64,000 nucleotides of DNA from Symbiodinium natans (Eukaryota; Sar; Dinophyceae; Suessiales; Symbiodiniaceae). Below, one piece after another: positions 1 to 10,149 of this stretch. Location of the stretch: NCBI GenBank assembly GCA_905221605.1, contig CAJNDS010000957.1, positions 301,001 through 365,000 of the forward strand, in the 5' to 3' direction. How positions within the stretch are numbered: the first letter of the stretch is position 1; each line of letters opens with the position of its first letter. The notes beneath the pieces were generated by a model. It was not told the origin of the DNA, ran no database searches, and saw only the letters and a program-made list of their open reading frames with translations. A program made the translations under genes and the position numbers.

Positions 1-453
1 ACTTATGTTGCAGCTCGAAGCTTTCCATTGGTCCGAGGCACCTGTCGAACCTTCTAACGGCGATTCGAAGCAAATTTGAGGGTATTTCACCGAAACTAAG
101 TCTAAGAGTCTGACAAGAGGATTCAGGAAAATTCAACGATGCTTTCAACGATGCCATTAACACTCTTCGTTCAAAAAGGCTGCGCCTGACAGCTTTTGAC
201 TGTAACAGACCCAGACTAACGGTGAAAGTGTGTCCGCAATGTCCGCATCTGCAAAGTAACAGCACAATCCCGGCAACGATGGTTCAACGAGGATTTCTTC
301 ATTTGGCAGCTCAGGGGCCTCTCGCATCTGCCTGGCATGTGCAAAAGATAGGAGCCGCTACACTCAACGCCAGAAAGTAGGCGCAAGTCGGTTGCAGGCC
401 TTCATTGCTTACTTGCGCTTAGTTGCTTCTCTGAGTTTGAGCTCGGAACTTGC
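1..453. other. No exon recognised; presumed intron of Rpt4
   Basis: The next expected Rpt4 block (LREVIELPL and the Walker A segment) is not readable on either strand here. The stretch is presumably intron 7, with the remaining exons outside the window. Confidence 0.4.
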
Positions 454-1392
454 CTGATCTGCTCAGTGAGGCCGCCCACATCACTGTAGGAGATTCGCCC
501 CGGGTCCTAAGCCAAAGCAAAGCACGCACTCTCTCTGATCTCTCATACTCGGAGAAACACGCAGAGAGAGAGTGTGTGTGTGTGTGTTCTTCAATCACAA
601 CGGACGTGGGTCAAAGAATCCTGGCCTCATGCAACATGCTGAAGACCATCGGATCGACTTCTCTTGGAAGCAAGCGCATGATGGTCAGCGTAGTCATGTC
701 CAAGGAGACGCGGCTTCCTCAAATGTCAGAAACCATTGCGCAACAGAAAAGCATCCACTCGTTTTGTCCAGCGGCCTGAAACGAGCTTGGTCTTGTCCAG
801 CTTGACCTGACAGCTTTGCCACTGGGTTGAGATGGGTTCTCCAGCGGTGATGGAAGTTGCTTGAAGCCAGCCTTGCACGTGACAACATAGCGCGGGCCGC
901 TGGAGGCTTTCACGATGAAGCGTTCGGCATCCAACTGACGGAGCACCTGTCCAGAAGACTAGCAGTTACTAGCAACTTGCCGATCAAGACCAGCACATCC
1001 ACTCCAACCTCGCCAATGATCTGCCCGACGCTCTGCAATGCTTTCAAGTGGTCCTTGCATTTTGTACACATGCTGCAACTCGACACATTCATGTTTATGT
1101 GAGCGCGCATGGGTCGTGTGTGTGCGATGAGCACCTCGGACTTGTCGTAGTCCACACTGTTCTTCTTCACTGTGTCTCGGAGCTTCTTGACGCGCGACTC
1201 GAATTCACGGTGCTCCTGCACCTTTGCCACATAGCGCTTCAGCGCCTGAGATCGCGGGCATCAACAATTGAACATGTGTAAGGCAAATTCATGACCTTAT
1301 GACACGAAACGCTGCGGATTGATCCAATCATATCCAATCCGAATTCCAAGATGTGCCTGATCCTGTTCGCTTCCTTGCGTGTCGGACGCCAT
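454..1392 (-). CDS. RPT4: 26S proteasome regulatory ATPase Rpt4 (PSMC6), 5' exons only
   Basis: Rpt4 is one of six AAA+ ATPases in the base of the proteasome 19S particle, where it unfolds ubiquitinated substrates. Seven exons can be read on the minus strand: 1392-1357, 1245-1135, 1053-1009, 946-872, 806-776, 717-626 and 506-454. They join in frame to about 148 codons. The product starts [12 protein letters not shown], then has the N-terminal coiled coil ([17 protein letters not shown]), [39 protein letters not shown], and [12 protein letters not shown], which leads into the AAA domain. These blocks match Rpt4 rather than the other Rpt subunits. Intron donors are GC (5) or GT (2), with AG|G acceptors. 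Exon 1 begins at the only ATG that restores frame and family length. Walker A and the rest of the AAA core are not in the window, so the gene runs off the left edge. Confidence 0.9.
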
Positions 1393-1402
1393 TTGAGCCA
1401 AA
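1393..1402 (-). other. Spliced-leader-like relic adjoining the Rpt4 ATG
   Basis: On the minus strand TTTGGCTCAA sits directly before the Rpt4 ATG. It equals the core near the 3' end of the conserved dinoflagellate spliced leader, which ends TTTTGGCTCAAG. Genes re-integrated from trans-spliced mRNA are known to carry such relics. Only 10 bases match exactly, so chance is possible; the position against the start codon is what makes it notable. Confidence 0.4.
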
Positions 1403-1728
1403 GGGTCTGCAACAAATCGATATTAGCGCTCTTTTCAAGGGATTCAAGGGTTACAGATGGTTGCAGCATGCCAGTTCATGCAAAGGGCGAGCTTGCCTCC
1501 TACGCTGGGGCTCAGGGCCGGGCCGAAGAGTGAGGGATATCCAGGGATGTCCAGTAGCTTCTAAAGCTTCGGGAAAACCTGGCCTGATGGGGCCCGAAGA
1601 AGCTTCTGACATGCTTTGCTCCTTGCTTTTTGGCCCCTGCATTCTCACACTGTACATGTCCGCGAGAACACGAAAGAAGACCGGTGGAAAGCCATGAACG
1701 AGGGCGAAGAGCACTGCAGCACTTCACT

Positions 1729-3053
1729 TCATCGAATTCGACACTTGGCTTTCTTTTGTAGCTGCTTGGTCTTCATGGTGATCTGAAGCACAAGCCTTGA
1801 GGCGTCATGCGTCATCTTGGCCACAGATTCCTCAGATTCCTCCATCCTCCGTCGAGTGGCAATGAGGTCGTTCTCCTCCTTGTCCATGTCATTCATGTAT
1901 CGTTCTAGGAGTGTTCCCGTCCTTACATGCTCCATGGACTTGATGTTCTCCCGGAGCCGCGTCTGGTTCTCGAAAATTTTCTTGACGCGGCTCTGGTCCA
2001 AGCTCTGCTTTCGCTGGATCTCTTGGATCTCCGCATCCTGGCGCTGGAGCTCCTGCGTCTGCGCCCTCAGAGGCGTGCAGCTGAACATGAATTACTGGAT
2101 TTTTGATGAGGGAGTCATCGAGAGCCCGTACTGCCAAGGGGCAGGATTTCGCGGACTTCTGTGGCAAAGCCGTCCGGATCCTCACACGGCTCCTCAGCTG
2201 GTGATGCCTTTTCCATTTGGCAGAGGTCCAGGAATATGCAAGAGGAGCTCGAGTTTGCAGAAGTTGGGGCAGCTAAGGGTCGTCCAGCGCCCAAGGGACA
2301 TCCCGCTGCTCCCAGCTCAGGAACTGCTCCTCAGAGATTTGCCGCGGTTGCAAAAGCACCTGGAAGGATGCCGCCGAAAAGACTTCAGAACCCCTCCTTG
2401 ACTCTCTCTTCTTCTGCTTCTTCTCCTTGTTCTTCTTCTTCTTCCTCTTCCTCTTCCTCTTCTTCTTGTTCTTATCATTCTTCTGCTTCTTCTGCTTCTT
2501 CTTCTACGGGGCTGAAGAGACCCGGGTGCCCCCCGCGCGCTGGGCGCGCCCAATCCGTCCTGTCTCGGTGAGGCCTCCATAGGATCCCGGACGCAGGAGC
2601 AACTCGATGTCGCATTCCCCCTTCCCCCGAAGCCTTAGTTCCCCCCCAGACTAGGTCCTAGGCCCCCGCGAGTTGCTCTGCTTGTGGCGTCCGGCTACAG
2701 AGGCTTTCGGACCCTTTGGCTGTGAGACTACCGCAGGTACTGCCCCTTATCGCCAAGCCCGTTGTGCTCTCAGGGCTGACGCGCCACTTATCCCCCACCA
2801 AACAAGACTCAAGGCTAACTTGCTCTCTCTCTTTCTTTGTTTCTTTGGGGGCCTGGGGGCAAGCCCCCGGGCGTTCTCGCCCGCCCCGGTATTCGGGGGG
2901 CCTCTGGTCGGGGTGGAGGAGAAAGAGCACGGAATCGTTGGCCCCCTCATGCCCCCACTATACCTACATGCCAGCACCTGCACTGCACCTGCTCCTTCCC
3001 CCCTTTCCACTCCTGCGCCTGTACCTGTGTGGCTCTGCTAGCCCCGGGCCGTT

Positions 3054-3099
<46 letters not shown>

Positions 3100-6000
3100 C
3101 ACGCTTAGCCCCCCCCCGTAGGAGGAGCTGCCCCGAGGGGCGCGCCAGTCCAAAGTGTCATGTGGTCCGGGGCTCTCTCTCTCTCTCTCTCTCTCTTTGT
3201 GTTTCCCCTCTCTCTCGAATGGTTAGCTCTTAAGGCTCTTAGCACTGCTTCTTTTTGGATTCGACGTTTTTTGCGCCCAGCTTCATTCTTGTCTCGCCAA
3301 GAAAGCCTTCACCTGACAGCCCTTATAGAATACAGTCTCAAGAAAATAGGAATCTTGTGCGTGACGCCAGACTCTTGTTGCCACTGTCGAGAGTTAGAAA
3401 CATGAGCAAGACAGCGTCTAGCGGGCGCCTGAAGCATGGAGGCCAAGCGGAGCTGTCCCAGGCTCTGCTTCAATTCTCGCAAGCATTCCCTGCTGAGGAC
3501 ACCGTCGTCATGGAGGTTCCGGGCGCGCCCGGTGAGGAACCTCGATTCAACACTCGAGAGCACATGGAGATGTGTCGGCATGAGGATGTTCTGTTCCAGC
3601 ATCTTCCAGTGGTTGCGGCCCAGGCACTTGGAGATGCTTTGCGCATTCACGGGAATGCTCTCCTCGTACTTGGCCTCTTCGGCCACCTTCAGAACAGTAC
3701 ATGTTTTTGCTCCGCTCCTTTTGCTCTCTTGGTTTGTTCTCCTCTTCTTGGACTGCTCCGTCTTTCCGTCTCTCATGTTCTTCTGTGCTTTCCGTTGTCT
3801 TCTGTCTTGTGGCCTCCAAGGTGAGCTCAGCCTCGGGGTTCACGGAGAGGCAGTACCGGGCCTCGACTGATCAAAGCGAGGAGTGGCAGCAGTCGACGTA
3901 TGACGAAATGCATGTCTTGGCCCCGTCGGCCCTCGTCATCCCTCGTCCACAGTTCACTTCCGTGACTTCCCTTCCGAATTCCTTTCCCCCACTCTTCTCT
4001 GCACGTTCTGCACATGATCTTCCCGTGACTCTGCCATGACTTGCCATGTTCCTCAAACTCTGAGGAGCGGGCCCAGCCGGTGGTCTGCTTTACCACGTGC
4101 TCCGTGGAGGTGATCGAGAAGCCCCCGCAGTCCGTGCGCGCCGTGTGCTCGATGTAGAGGCTGGGGGCGCTGCGGCTCCCGTTGTTCTTGATGCTGTAGC
4201 GAGTGGTCACACGGTTGCGGTGCTCCAGGACGACCTTCGACAGCTGCGCATTCTCGTCCTTCTCGAGCCGGGCGCGCACCACGCGGTCCTCCTGCAGCTC
4301 CTCAGGCTTCATACGAGTCACGGAGAGCGTCGTGTCCTCCAGTGCGTGCCAACAGTCAATGAGTCAATGAGTCAAAGCAGCCGCAAGCAACGCAAAAAAA
4401 CAAACAACGAGACTTTTTGCGTGTCCTCCCCAAGCTCGAAGAGTTGGTCGTCGCCGGGGATCATTGGGGCGAACTGGCACTGGGCAACGAAGCGGCCGCC
4501 ATCCAACACATTGACACTGCCGTTGGCGAGCACGTGGCCCGACGTGTTCACCACATGCACTGCGCGCTTCACGCAGACCTCGGACCTGAATTAGCACAAG
4601 CCGTTCAAGAAAGACCTGCACTGGGACCATGAAAATCTTCGTTAATTACACCTGTACAGACTATATACTGACATTCCAACTACAGACTGCAATATTGCAT
4701 ACAGACACTTCTGCCTTATCCTCTCCACTTTGGGGCTCGGACTCCTTGGGATCATAGACGAGGACGCGGTCGCCCTTGACGCCGTGCTGAAAGATTGGAA
4801 CGATTGCCGTCTCCTTGGAGTGAATGGTCACCTGCAGCTTCGGTTTACAACTTTCAGGTGCGCTGCATATGTAACTTGCTGTGATCACTGCACTGCGGAG
4901 TCGCTATTCCTTAGCACTGCATAAAGAAATACAGCAATGTGGCAATGTAACAGTCTGCGCCTTGTCTGCAACGTGGTAAAGGACGTGCTCGGCGAGGCCC
5001 TTGGTGGCCAAGCCCTCCAAGGATTCGAAGGCATCCTCTTTGTCGGCCTTCTGGGTGCCAGGATCACCCCTCAGGCGCAGGACGAGGTGCAACGTGGACT
5101 CCTTTCGGAAAACGCAAAACTCACAGATGGCTGTACCAGACATGGCCTCTTGTGCTTCTCCAATGGTGCGGAGTCAGTCAGTCTATTCTGGTGCGGGAAT
5201 TTTGCCCACTGCTAGCCGTGCGCCATGCTTTCTTCGAGATGGTTTAAGTCAATGGAAAGAAAAATGCGATGTTTGAGCTGCTTGTTGGCGCTCCTTCTGG
5301 ATGTTGTAGTCTGCCAGCTTGAAGTTATCCTCCAGCTGCTTCCCTGCAAAGATCAAGCGCTGCTGGTCCGGGGGGATGCCCTCCTTATCCTCCGCTGCTA
5401 CCCACGCACGTTTCGAAAACAAACAAAAGGGGGGAACTGTGCACAGGACCTGGCGTGTTTTCACTAGCAGCAGCTGGTCTCACACCCAAGCACTTGTCCT
5501 GTATCTTGCTCTTGACCATCTGAATCGTGTCACCGCAGCCCACCTGGAATGCAAGCTTCATGCTGCAACCCCTTAGACTGGGTCAAGATGCTACAACAAC
5601 CCTGTGCATTCTGACATTCGGGTACACCTCGAGGGTCACAGTCTTGCCCGTCAGGGTCTTAATGAAGATCTGCATCCCTCCGCCACTTGACCGCGACTCG
5701 CTGAAGATCTTGGCCAGCTCCTGTCCTCAGCTCGGAGCTCCAAACATTCTAAAAACAAATCCCTTGCTTTGCCCTTCTTGCCCATTCAATCACTTCGGGC
5801 TGTCCCCAAAGAGTTTCCGAGTCATAACGTGCAGGATCTCAATAGTTGTCCGTTTGAGATTCTGTCAGGCTCCGCGCCAAGCGCCAAGATCGAGAGCTCG
5901 TTGGCGACCAGATCGAGTTCCTTTCTCCGCAAGCGTCACTGGAAAGAGAACATTACCCCCTCCCCGACCCCCACGCCCCCGCTGCTTGGCAGAGCCATGC

Positions 6001-6626
6001 TGCAGAGCGACCACATCAACCCAATGGTCATCCGTGCTGTTCCTCACGTGGCCGAAGGTGTGCAGTGTCACCACAGGCTCGACATCCATGTCCGCACTGA
6101 CCAGGACAGCGTCGGCTTCCTCCCTCGGCAGGTCCAGCCGATACATGCACTTCCACTCCTCGCAGCGGTCCTTAGACTCACTTAAGTGCAGTTTGGGGAT
6201 TGTCTACGGCAAGTTGTGAAACATGTTGGCCACAAGCCGAGCTTCCACATAAGAGACCCGACAAAGTCCCTCGCCTGGAGACTCACCGTGCGCACGGATG
6301 GAGATCGCCTCACGGCTGTCTTTCGGTGGTGGCGGCGGCTTGGGCATCTGGTTGGCCAAAGCAGCAGTTAAGGACTTGCTAAGCTCCTCCTGCATGTTCG
6401 CGTCCACTAGAGAGACTTGGGCTATGTCCTCGAATGAGACCTTGTGAATGATGCCCCATTGCTCCTCAAAGAGATGCACAGTTGAGGCGTACTCCTCCGA
6501 CTCCTTGCAGCCCTCGATGGCCCGCCGCGCTCGCTCCACCATGAGCATCTTGCCGGTTACGGTCTTCCGGTCGCCCAAACTTACCGTGAGCTGCACTCCA
6601 CGGCAGGACTCCAGAAAACTCGCCAT
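1729..6626 (-). CDS. DUF4139-like multidomain protein with an embedded ubiquitin-like domain
   Basis: This is a long multi-exon gene. Readable exons in order: about 6626-6200 ([15 protein letters not shown] onward, Pro-rich linker PKPPPPPK), 6173-5900 ([15 protein letters not shown], then [19 protein letters not shown]), a ubiquitin fold (5675-5063), about 4850-4700 ([21 protein letters not shown]), 4570-4430 ([19 protein letters not shown]), 4321-4040 ([21 protein letters not shown]), 3690-3580, about 3470-3430, about 2340-2285, and a C-terminal coiled coil 2050-1729 ([20 protein letters not shown]). Blocks such as Y-x-L-x-L, the NST-x-D-x-W-V-D motif, G-x-V-x-V-L-x-G-G-x-F and the coiled-coil tail resemble the DUF4139 (COG5316) family. 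The family call is from memory of its pattern. Splice sites are GC, GT or GA donors with AG|G acceptors. The start at 6626 is the first good ATG but may be internal; an exon at 7413-7310 could belong upstream. The molecular function is unknown. Confidence 0.6.
2400..3230. repeat. Low-complexity TCT-rich, CT-dinucleotide and poly-C tracts
   Basis: There is a TCT/TTC-rich tract at about 2400-2505, a (CT)n tract at about 3053-3097 and a shorter one at about 3174-3196. They lie between exons of the DUF4139-like gene and look intronic. Open frames across them (Ser-rich or Arg-Glu repeats) are by-products of the repeats. Confidence 0.8.
5063..5675 (-). other. Ubiquitin fold inside the DUF4139-like gene
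   Basis: Four exons encode one full ubiquitin fold. They are [17 protein letters not shown] (from 5675), a divergent [14 protein letters not shown] (about 5540-5500), [19 protein letters not shown] with [12 protein letters not shown] (about 5430-5270), and [11 protein letters not shown] followed by D-P (about 5110-5063). The Ile44 patch (RLIFAGKQ) and Lys48 are kept. The usual C-terminal Gly-Gly is replaced by Gly-Asp and the chain runs straight on into the host protein. It should therefore not be released by deubiquitinases and probably acts as an integral interaction module. Residues 18-28 differ strongly from ubiquitin, so this is not a recent insertion of a polyubiquitin unit. Confidence 0.85.
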
Positions 6627-7084
6627 GGAGCTGTGGTTGAAAGGATAAGCGGTCCCCGACAGCAAGGGTCCAACTGCCTAGGTCTGGCAGCATCTCTTTG
6701 TACGTCACATTACACACAATTACGTTTGCAGGACAGCACAAAAGATTGTGTGACATTACATTGCAAGTCATCACATCTGAACTCGTGGCACTACATGTCA
6801 TGGCATCAATGAATCATGACATGGCATGACACTTCATTGCTTCCTAGCATGTCCTTACATGTGCATGAAGTTTCAAGTTAATATGTATATACACACATAA
6901 TGGCTATATCAGCATGAATCTTCCCGTACGCTGCACGACCCTACTCTGCACTGAATCCATCAATCGATCATTGCACTACACTACCCCATCACACATGCAT
7001 ACATGCAGCACACATAGCGACTTACAGACATTCATAGAGATGCACACGCATACGTACATACCGAGAGACGTACAGACATACAGA

Positions 7085-7226
7085 CCATGCATGCATACAT
7101 ACAGAACAGACAGACAGACAGACAGACATGCGTATGTCTATATATGTATATATGTATATATGCATATATATATATATATATATATGCGCATGCAATGTAC
7201 ACATACATATATATATATATATATGG
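7085..7226. repeat. CAGA, TATG and TA microsatellite cluster
   Basis: A CAGA tetranucleotide run (about 7102-7129) is followed by TATATG and pure TA runs, ending with about 20 bp of TA at 7205-7224. The cluster is non-coding and lies upstream of the DUF4139-like exons. Confidence 0.85.
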
Positions 7227-7309
7227 CAGACAAGAAGAAGTTGAACAATTAAGGAGGAAAAGGGCGGGTGTTGTTTTCTTCACATGGCCGGGGGCCTTGC
7301 CTGATTGGC

Positions 7310-7413
7310 CTTGCCGAAGATGATGGCGGCACCGCCCGGCGCTGAGGCCGAGAGCGTGTTCACCACCAGCTTCCGCCGCGCCTCGGGCACCCGCAGCTCG
7401 AAATCCGCGCCAC
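7310..7413 (-). CDS. Isolated internal exon, possibly the 5' part of the DUF4139-like gene
   Basis: A frame reading GGADFELRVPEARRKLVVN, then TLSASAPGGAAIIFGK, is bounded by an AG|G acceptor at 7414 and a GC donor after 7310, as in the verified genes nearby. It lies upstream of and in the same orientation as the DUF4139-like gene and could supply its N-terminal part. The phase to the next readable exon does not close directly, so at least one exon is missing or the assignment is wrong. Confidence 0.4.
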
Positions 7414-7429
7414 CTCGGACTGAATCATT

Positions 7430-9140
7430 GCAAACGTTAAGCAAAATAGAACGAGGAAGGGCTATTCTCACTGAAGGCGACACGCAAGCAAAGCTCTTTT
7501 TTCTCGGGTTGCTACCGAAAAGGGCTCAAAAGGCGAAAGGAGAGGGCTGCCCTGGCAGGACTGACTGACTGACTACCCCCCGTTCAGTAGCAGCAACCAA
7601 CGGACGGGCATCCCCCCCCCCCCCGGCGCAGGCAGAGGAGCGCGAAGAGATCAGAATCCTGGAAAGCAAACAAAGAGGCGACCAGTGGGAGTAGGCCGCT
7701 GCCCGAAGTCAGGGGCGAATTCCACACCATCGGAAGAGATTGCGGTGGGACCTAGTACCAGCAAGAAACGGTGCCAAGCAGAGGATGACTCTTGGATACA
7801 TATGGGCTGCTGAGAGCAGATCACAGATACCACAGACACCATCACCTAGGTCCTCGGTGCTTGCCACTCATCCTTCAGCTTGCCTTCTGGAAACAACAAC
7901 ACGCCTATGCAGGCTCGGCCAAACACTCTTCACTACGAGCTTTCGGTTCTCTCTGCGCTCCATGGCATCTTGGTGCCACACCAGGAAAGGACACGTTGCT
8001 AAAGCGAGATCACGAGAAGGCTAGACATTTCTTAAGCATTAAGGTACAGCCAACGGCGAAGAGCGTCTGTCCAGGCAAAGTTGTGGTCTCACTGGTTTGA
8101 ATTTAAGGCAGTTTGAGGCCAGTTGTGATGGAAAGGCAAGGTTCGAAAGTTCAAAGCAACGAAGCTACGAGGCCTGAAGCTTTAGGGCAACACACCAACC
8201 GGAACCGAAGCCGGAAGCGACTTGGGAATGCAGCCATGCGGCTGTCCAGCTTGCCCTCCCTGACACAAAATGCCAAGTTGTTCTTGTAGAGGGTGATTCG
8301 GGCGAGATCTAACGGCTGCGTCATCAGGCCGTGGCAATGCGTAGGCGTGACTGCACTACTCCACACCAAGTTACACAGACGGCTTGTAACCTGGCAACCA
8401 TGACCTGGCCATGAATGCGATTCATTGGTAGAATACAGCATCGCACCGCATGAAGCAACACACCCTACCACGATTCCTTGGGCCCGTAAGTAATGGAAAC
8501 TGCGCGCAGAACATGATCAGCTAGGGCTGGCATCGTCATGTATTGCTGAAGGCAACATGGCTTAACAGGAGTTCCCCAAGCGATCCCCGCATGTTTTCCA
8601 GAGCAGCTGAGCTGGCATCCTAGTTGGGGGTGGGGAACGGTGAGGACGAGGATGGGAACATGGATTGGAAGCCACAGCCTGGCAGCCTTGGAAGTGCAGC
8701 GTGGGAGCCTCAGAAGGTTCTGGCATCAAAAGCGTAACCACGTGGTGCCCTTGTCAAGAAGAGCGCCCGGAGCGTCCCTTTGGGCCCCGAGAAAGCTGTG
8801 CGTTCTGTTGGCAACTCGAGCCTGGAACCCTCGGACGCAAGTGGCACACACCCCGTTTGCAGGGAGATGCCGCCCGACTGCCTTGCAACGCGCCGTCTGT
8901 GACGAGCGCAGGCCGCTAGGAAGAGAAGTGCAGAGGGCTGAGTCCAAGACATGCCCAGTCAGCTTCCCATAAAAACGGGTGTTTCTCAGCCCTCTGCAAG
9001 TGCCCTTGCACTGTAATTACAAGGCAGACCGTGAACTTCAAAGGATCTGCGAGAAGAGCATGCAACTTGGCTTAGGCCAGGCACTGCATGGCATGGCTTT
9101 TGACCTTGAAAAGGAACGAAGTAAGTTTGTGGGCGGTGGC
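7430..9140. other. No gene recognised
   Basis: I see no exon with a recognisable product on either strand. A 14-bp inverted repeat (TGCAGAGGGCTGAG and its complement, about 8930-8943 and 8979-8992) could form a hairpin with a loop of roughly 35 nt. There is a short poly-C run at about 7611-7624. Confidence 0.5.
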
Positions 9141-9239
9141 AGGCCCCATTAGGCCTCATTAGGCCTCATTAGGCCTCATTAGGCCTCATTAGGCCTCATT
9201 AAGCCTCGTTAGGCCTCGTTAGGCCCCATTAGGCCTCAT
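9141..9239. repeat. 10-bp tandem array, unit AGGCCTCATT
   Basis: About ten head-to-tail copies of a 10-bp unit with a few substitutions (AGGCCCCATT, AGGCCTCGTT). It lies about 400 bp from the end of the tyrosine-recombinase retrotransposon. Confidence 0.9.
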
Positions 9240-9648
9240 GAAAGGCCTCAGAGAACGACGGGCTCCTCGTAGTGATCGGATCCTGCAAGGAGAAGAGCAC
9301 ATGGGGCAGGAACAGAATGGCACAGAAATTTCTGGAATGGATGAGGCCCGGCCTAGGGAGGGCATCGTAGGTTCTTCGCGGGGTCCCAAGCACGACGACA
9401 GCTCAGCATGCCACAGCCGGTTGGACAGCACGTTTTGCGCCACAGATTGCCTCGTTGCGTACTCAGAGGATTCTGCCGCACGTCTGCCCAGGGCCAAGGG
9501 CCAACCATGGGGCAAAGAGGAAAATTGCTTGTGGCCGAGTGGCGCCCACCTGGCCCAGGGTCCCCCACCCCCAGAAAGGCCCAGCTCCACCGGGTCGTTG
9601 ATGGCTCCAAAGCAAGGGTCCGCGATTTCGGACTCCACCTCACTTGAC

Positions 9649-9803
9649 GACAATTGCTTTACCGCTCCCCAAGCAACCGCCATTAAAGCAAGCAGTGCTG
9701 TCGCTCTCTGTTCTTGTTTTCAATCAGTTGGTCGTAAGGTCGCTCTTCTTGCTAATCGGATCGGAGATGATCCGAAAACTCAAGAGGGCCGGGATCACAC
9801 CCA
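9649..9803 (-). repeat. Split direct repeat B2 (155 bp)
   Basis: This 155-bp stretch recurs at 9932-10086 with a constant offset of 283 bp and no difference that I can see. On the minus strand it is the 3' end of the retroelement. Confidence 0.93.
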
Positions 9804-9819
9804 GGGAGCGGGTGGGTGG

Positions 9820-9931
9820 GTAAAACTTCGGGTGTGATCCTTGATGCCAAAATGGCCACAAAGGTACACACACATTCCCACCAACCACGCTGAGCATTTG
9901 TCACTTCAACAAAGCAAGCAATGTTTGACAT
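9820..9931 (-). repeat. Split direct repeat A2 (112 bp)
   Basis: This 112-bp stretch recurs at 16641-16752, 6,821 bp away, with no difference that I can see. It abuts B1 directly and is separated from B2 by 16 bp. Confidence 0.93.
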
Positions 9932-10086
9932 GACAATTGCTTTACCGCTCCCCAAGCAACCGCCATTAAAGCAAGCAGTGCTGTCGCTCTCTGTTCTTGT
10001 TTTCAATCAGTTGGTCGTAAGGTCGCTCTTCTTGCTAATCGGATCGGAGATGATCCGAAAACTCAAGAGGGCCGGGATCACACCCA
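9932..10086 (-). repeat. Split direct repeat B1 (155 bp)
   Basis: Second copy of B, directly joined to A2. GGATCACACCC at the edge of B and GGGTGTGATCC at the edge of A form an inverted pair around the A2/B2 junction (9792-9802 and 9830-9840). This is a plausible recombination or circle-junction site. Confidence 0.93.
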
Positions 10087-10149
10087 CCTGACCTTGCGGC
10101 TACTGACCAGAGACGACTCCCATCCTGCTGTGGCGGTCAGGGCGCAAAC

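Noticed and set aside
7022-7283. Ile/Tyr-repeat frames across the TA/CAGA microsatellites
   Set aside because: Low-complexity artefacts.
9141-9239. CRISPR-like array
   Set aside because: The 10-bp units are contiguous with no spacers; none of the tandem arrays in the window has spacer structure, and the DNA is eukaryotic.
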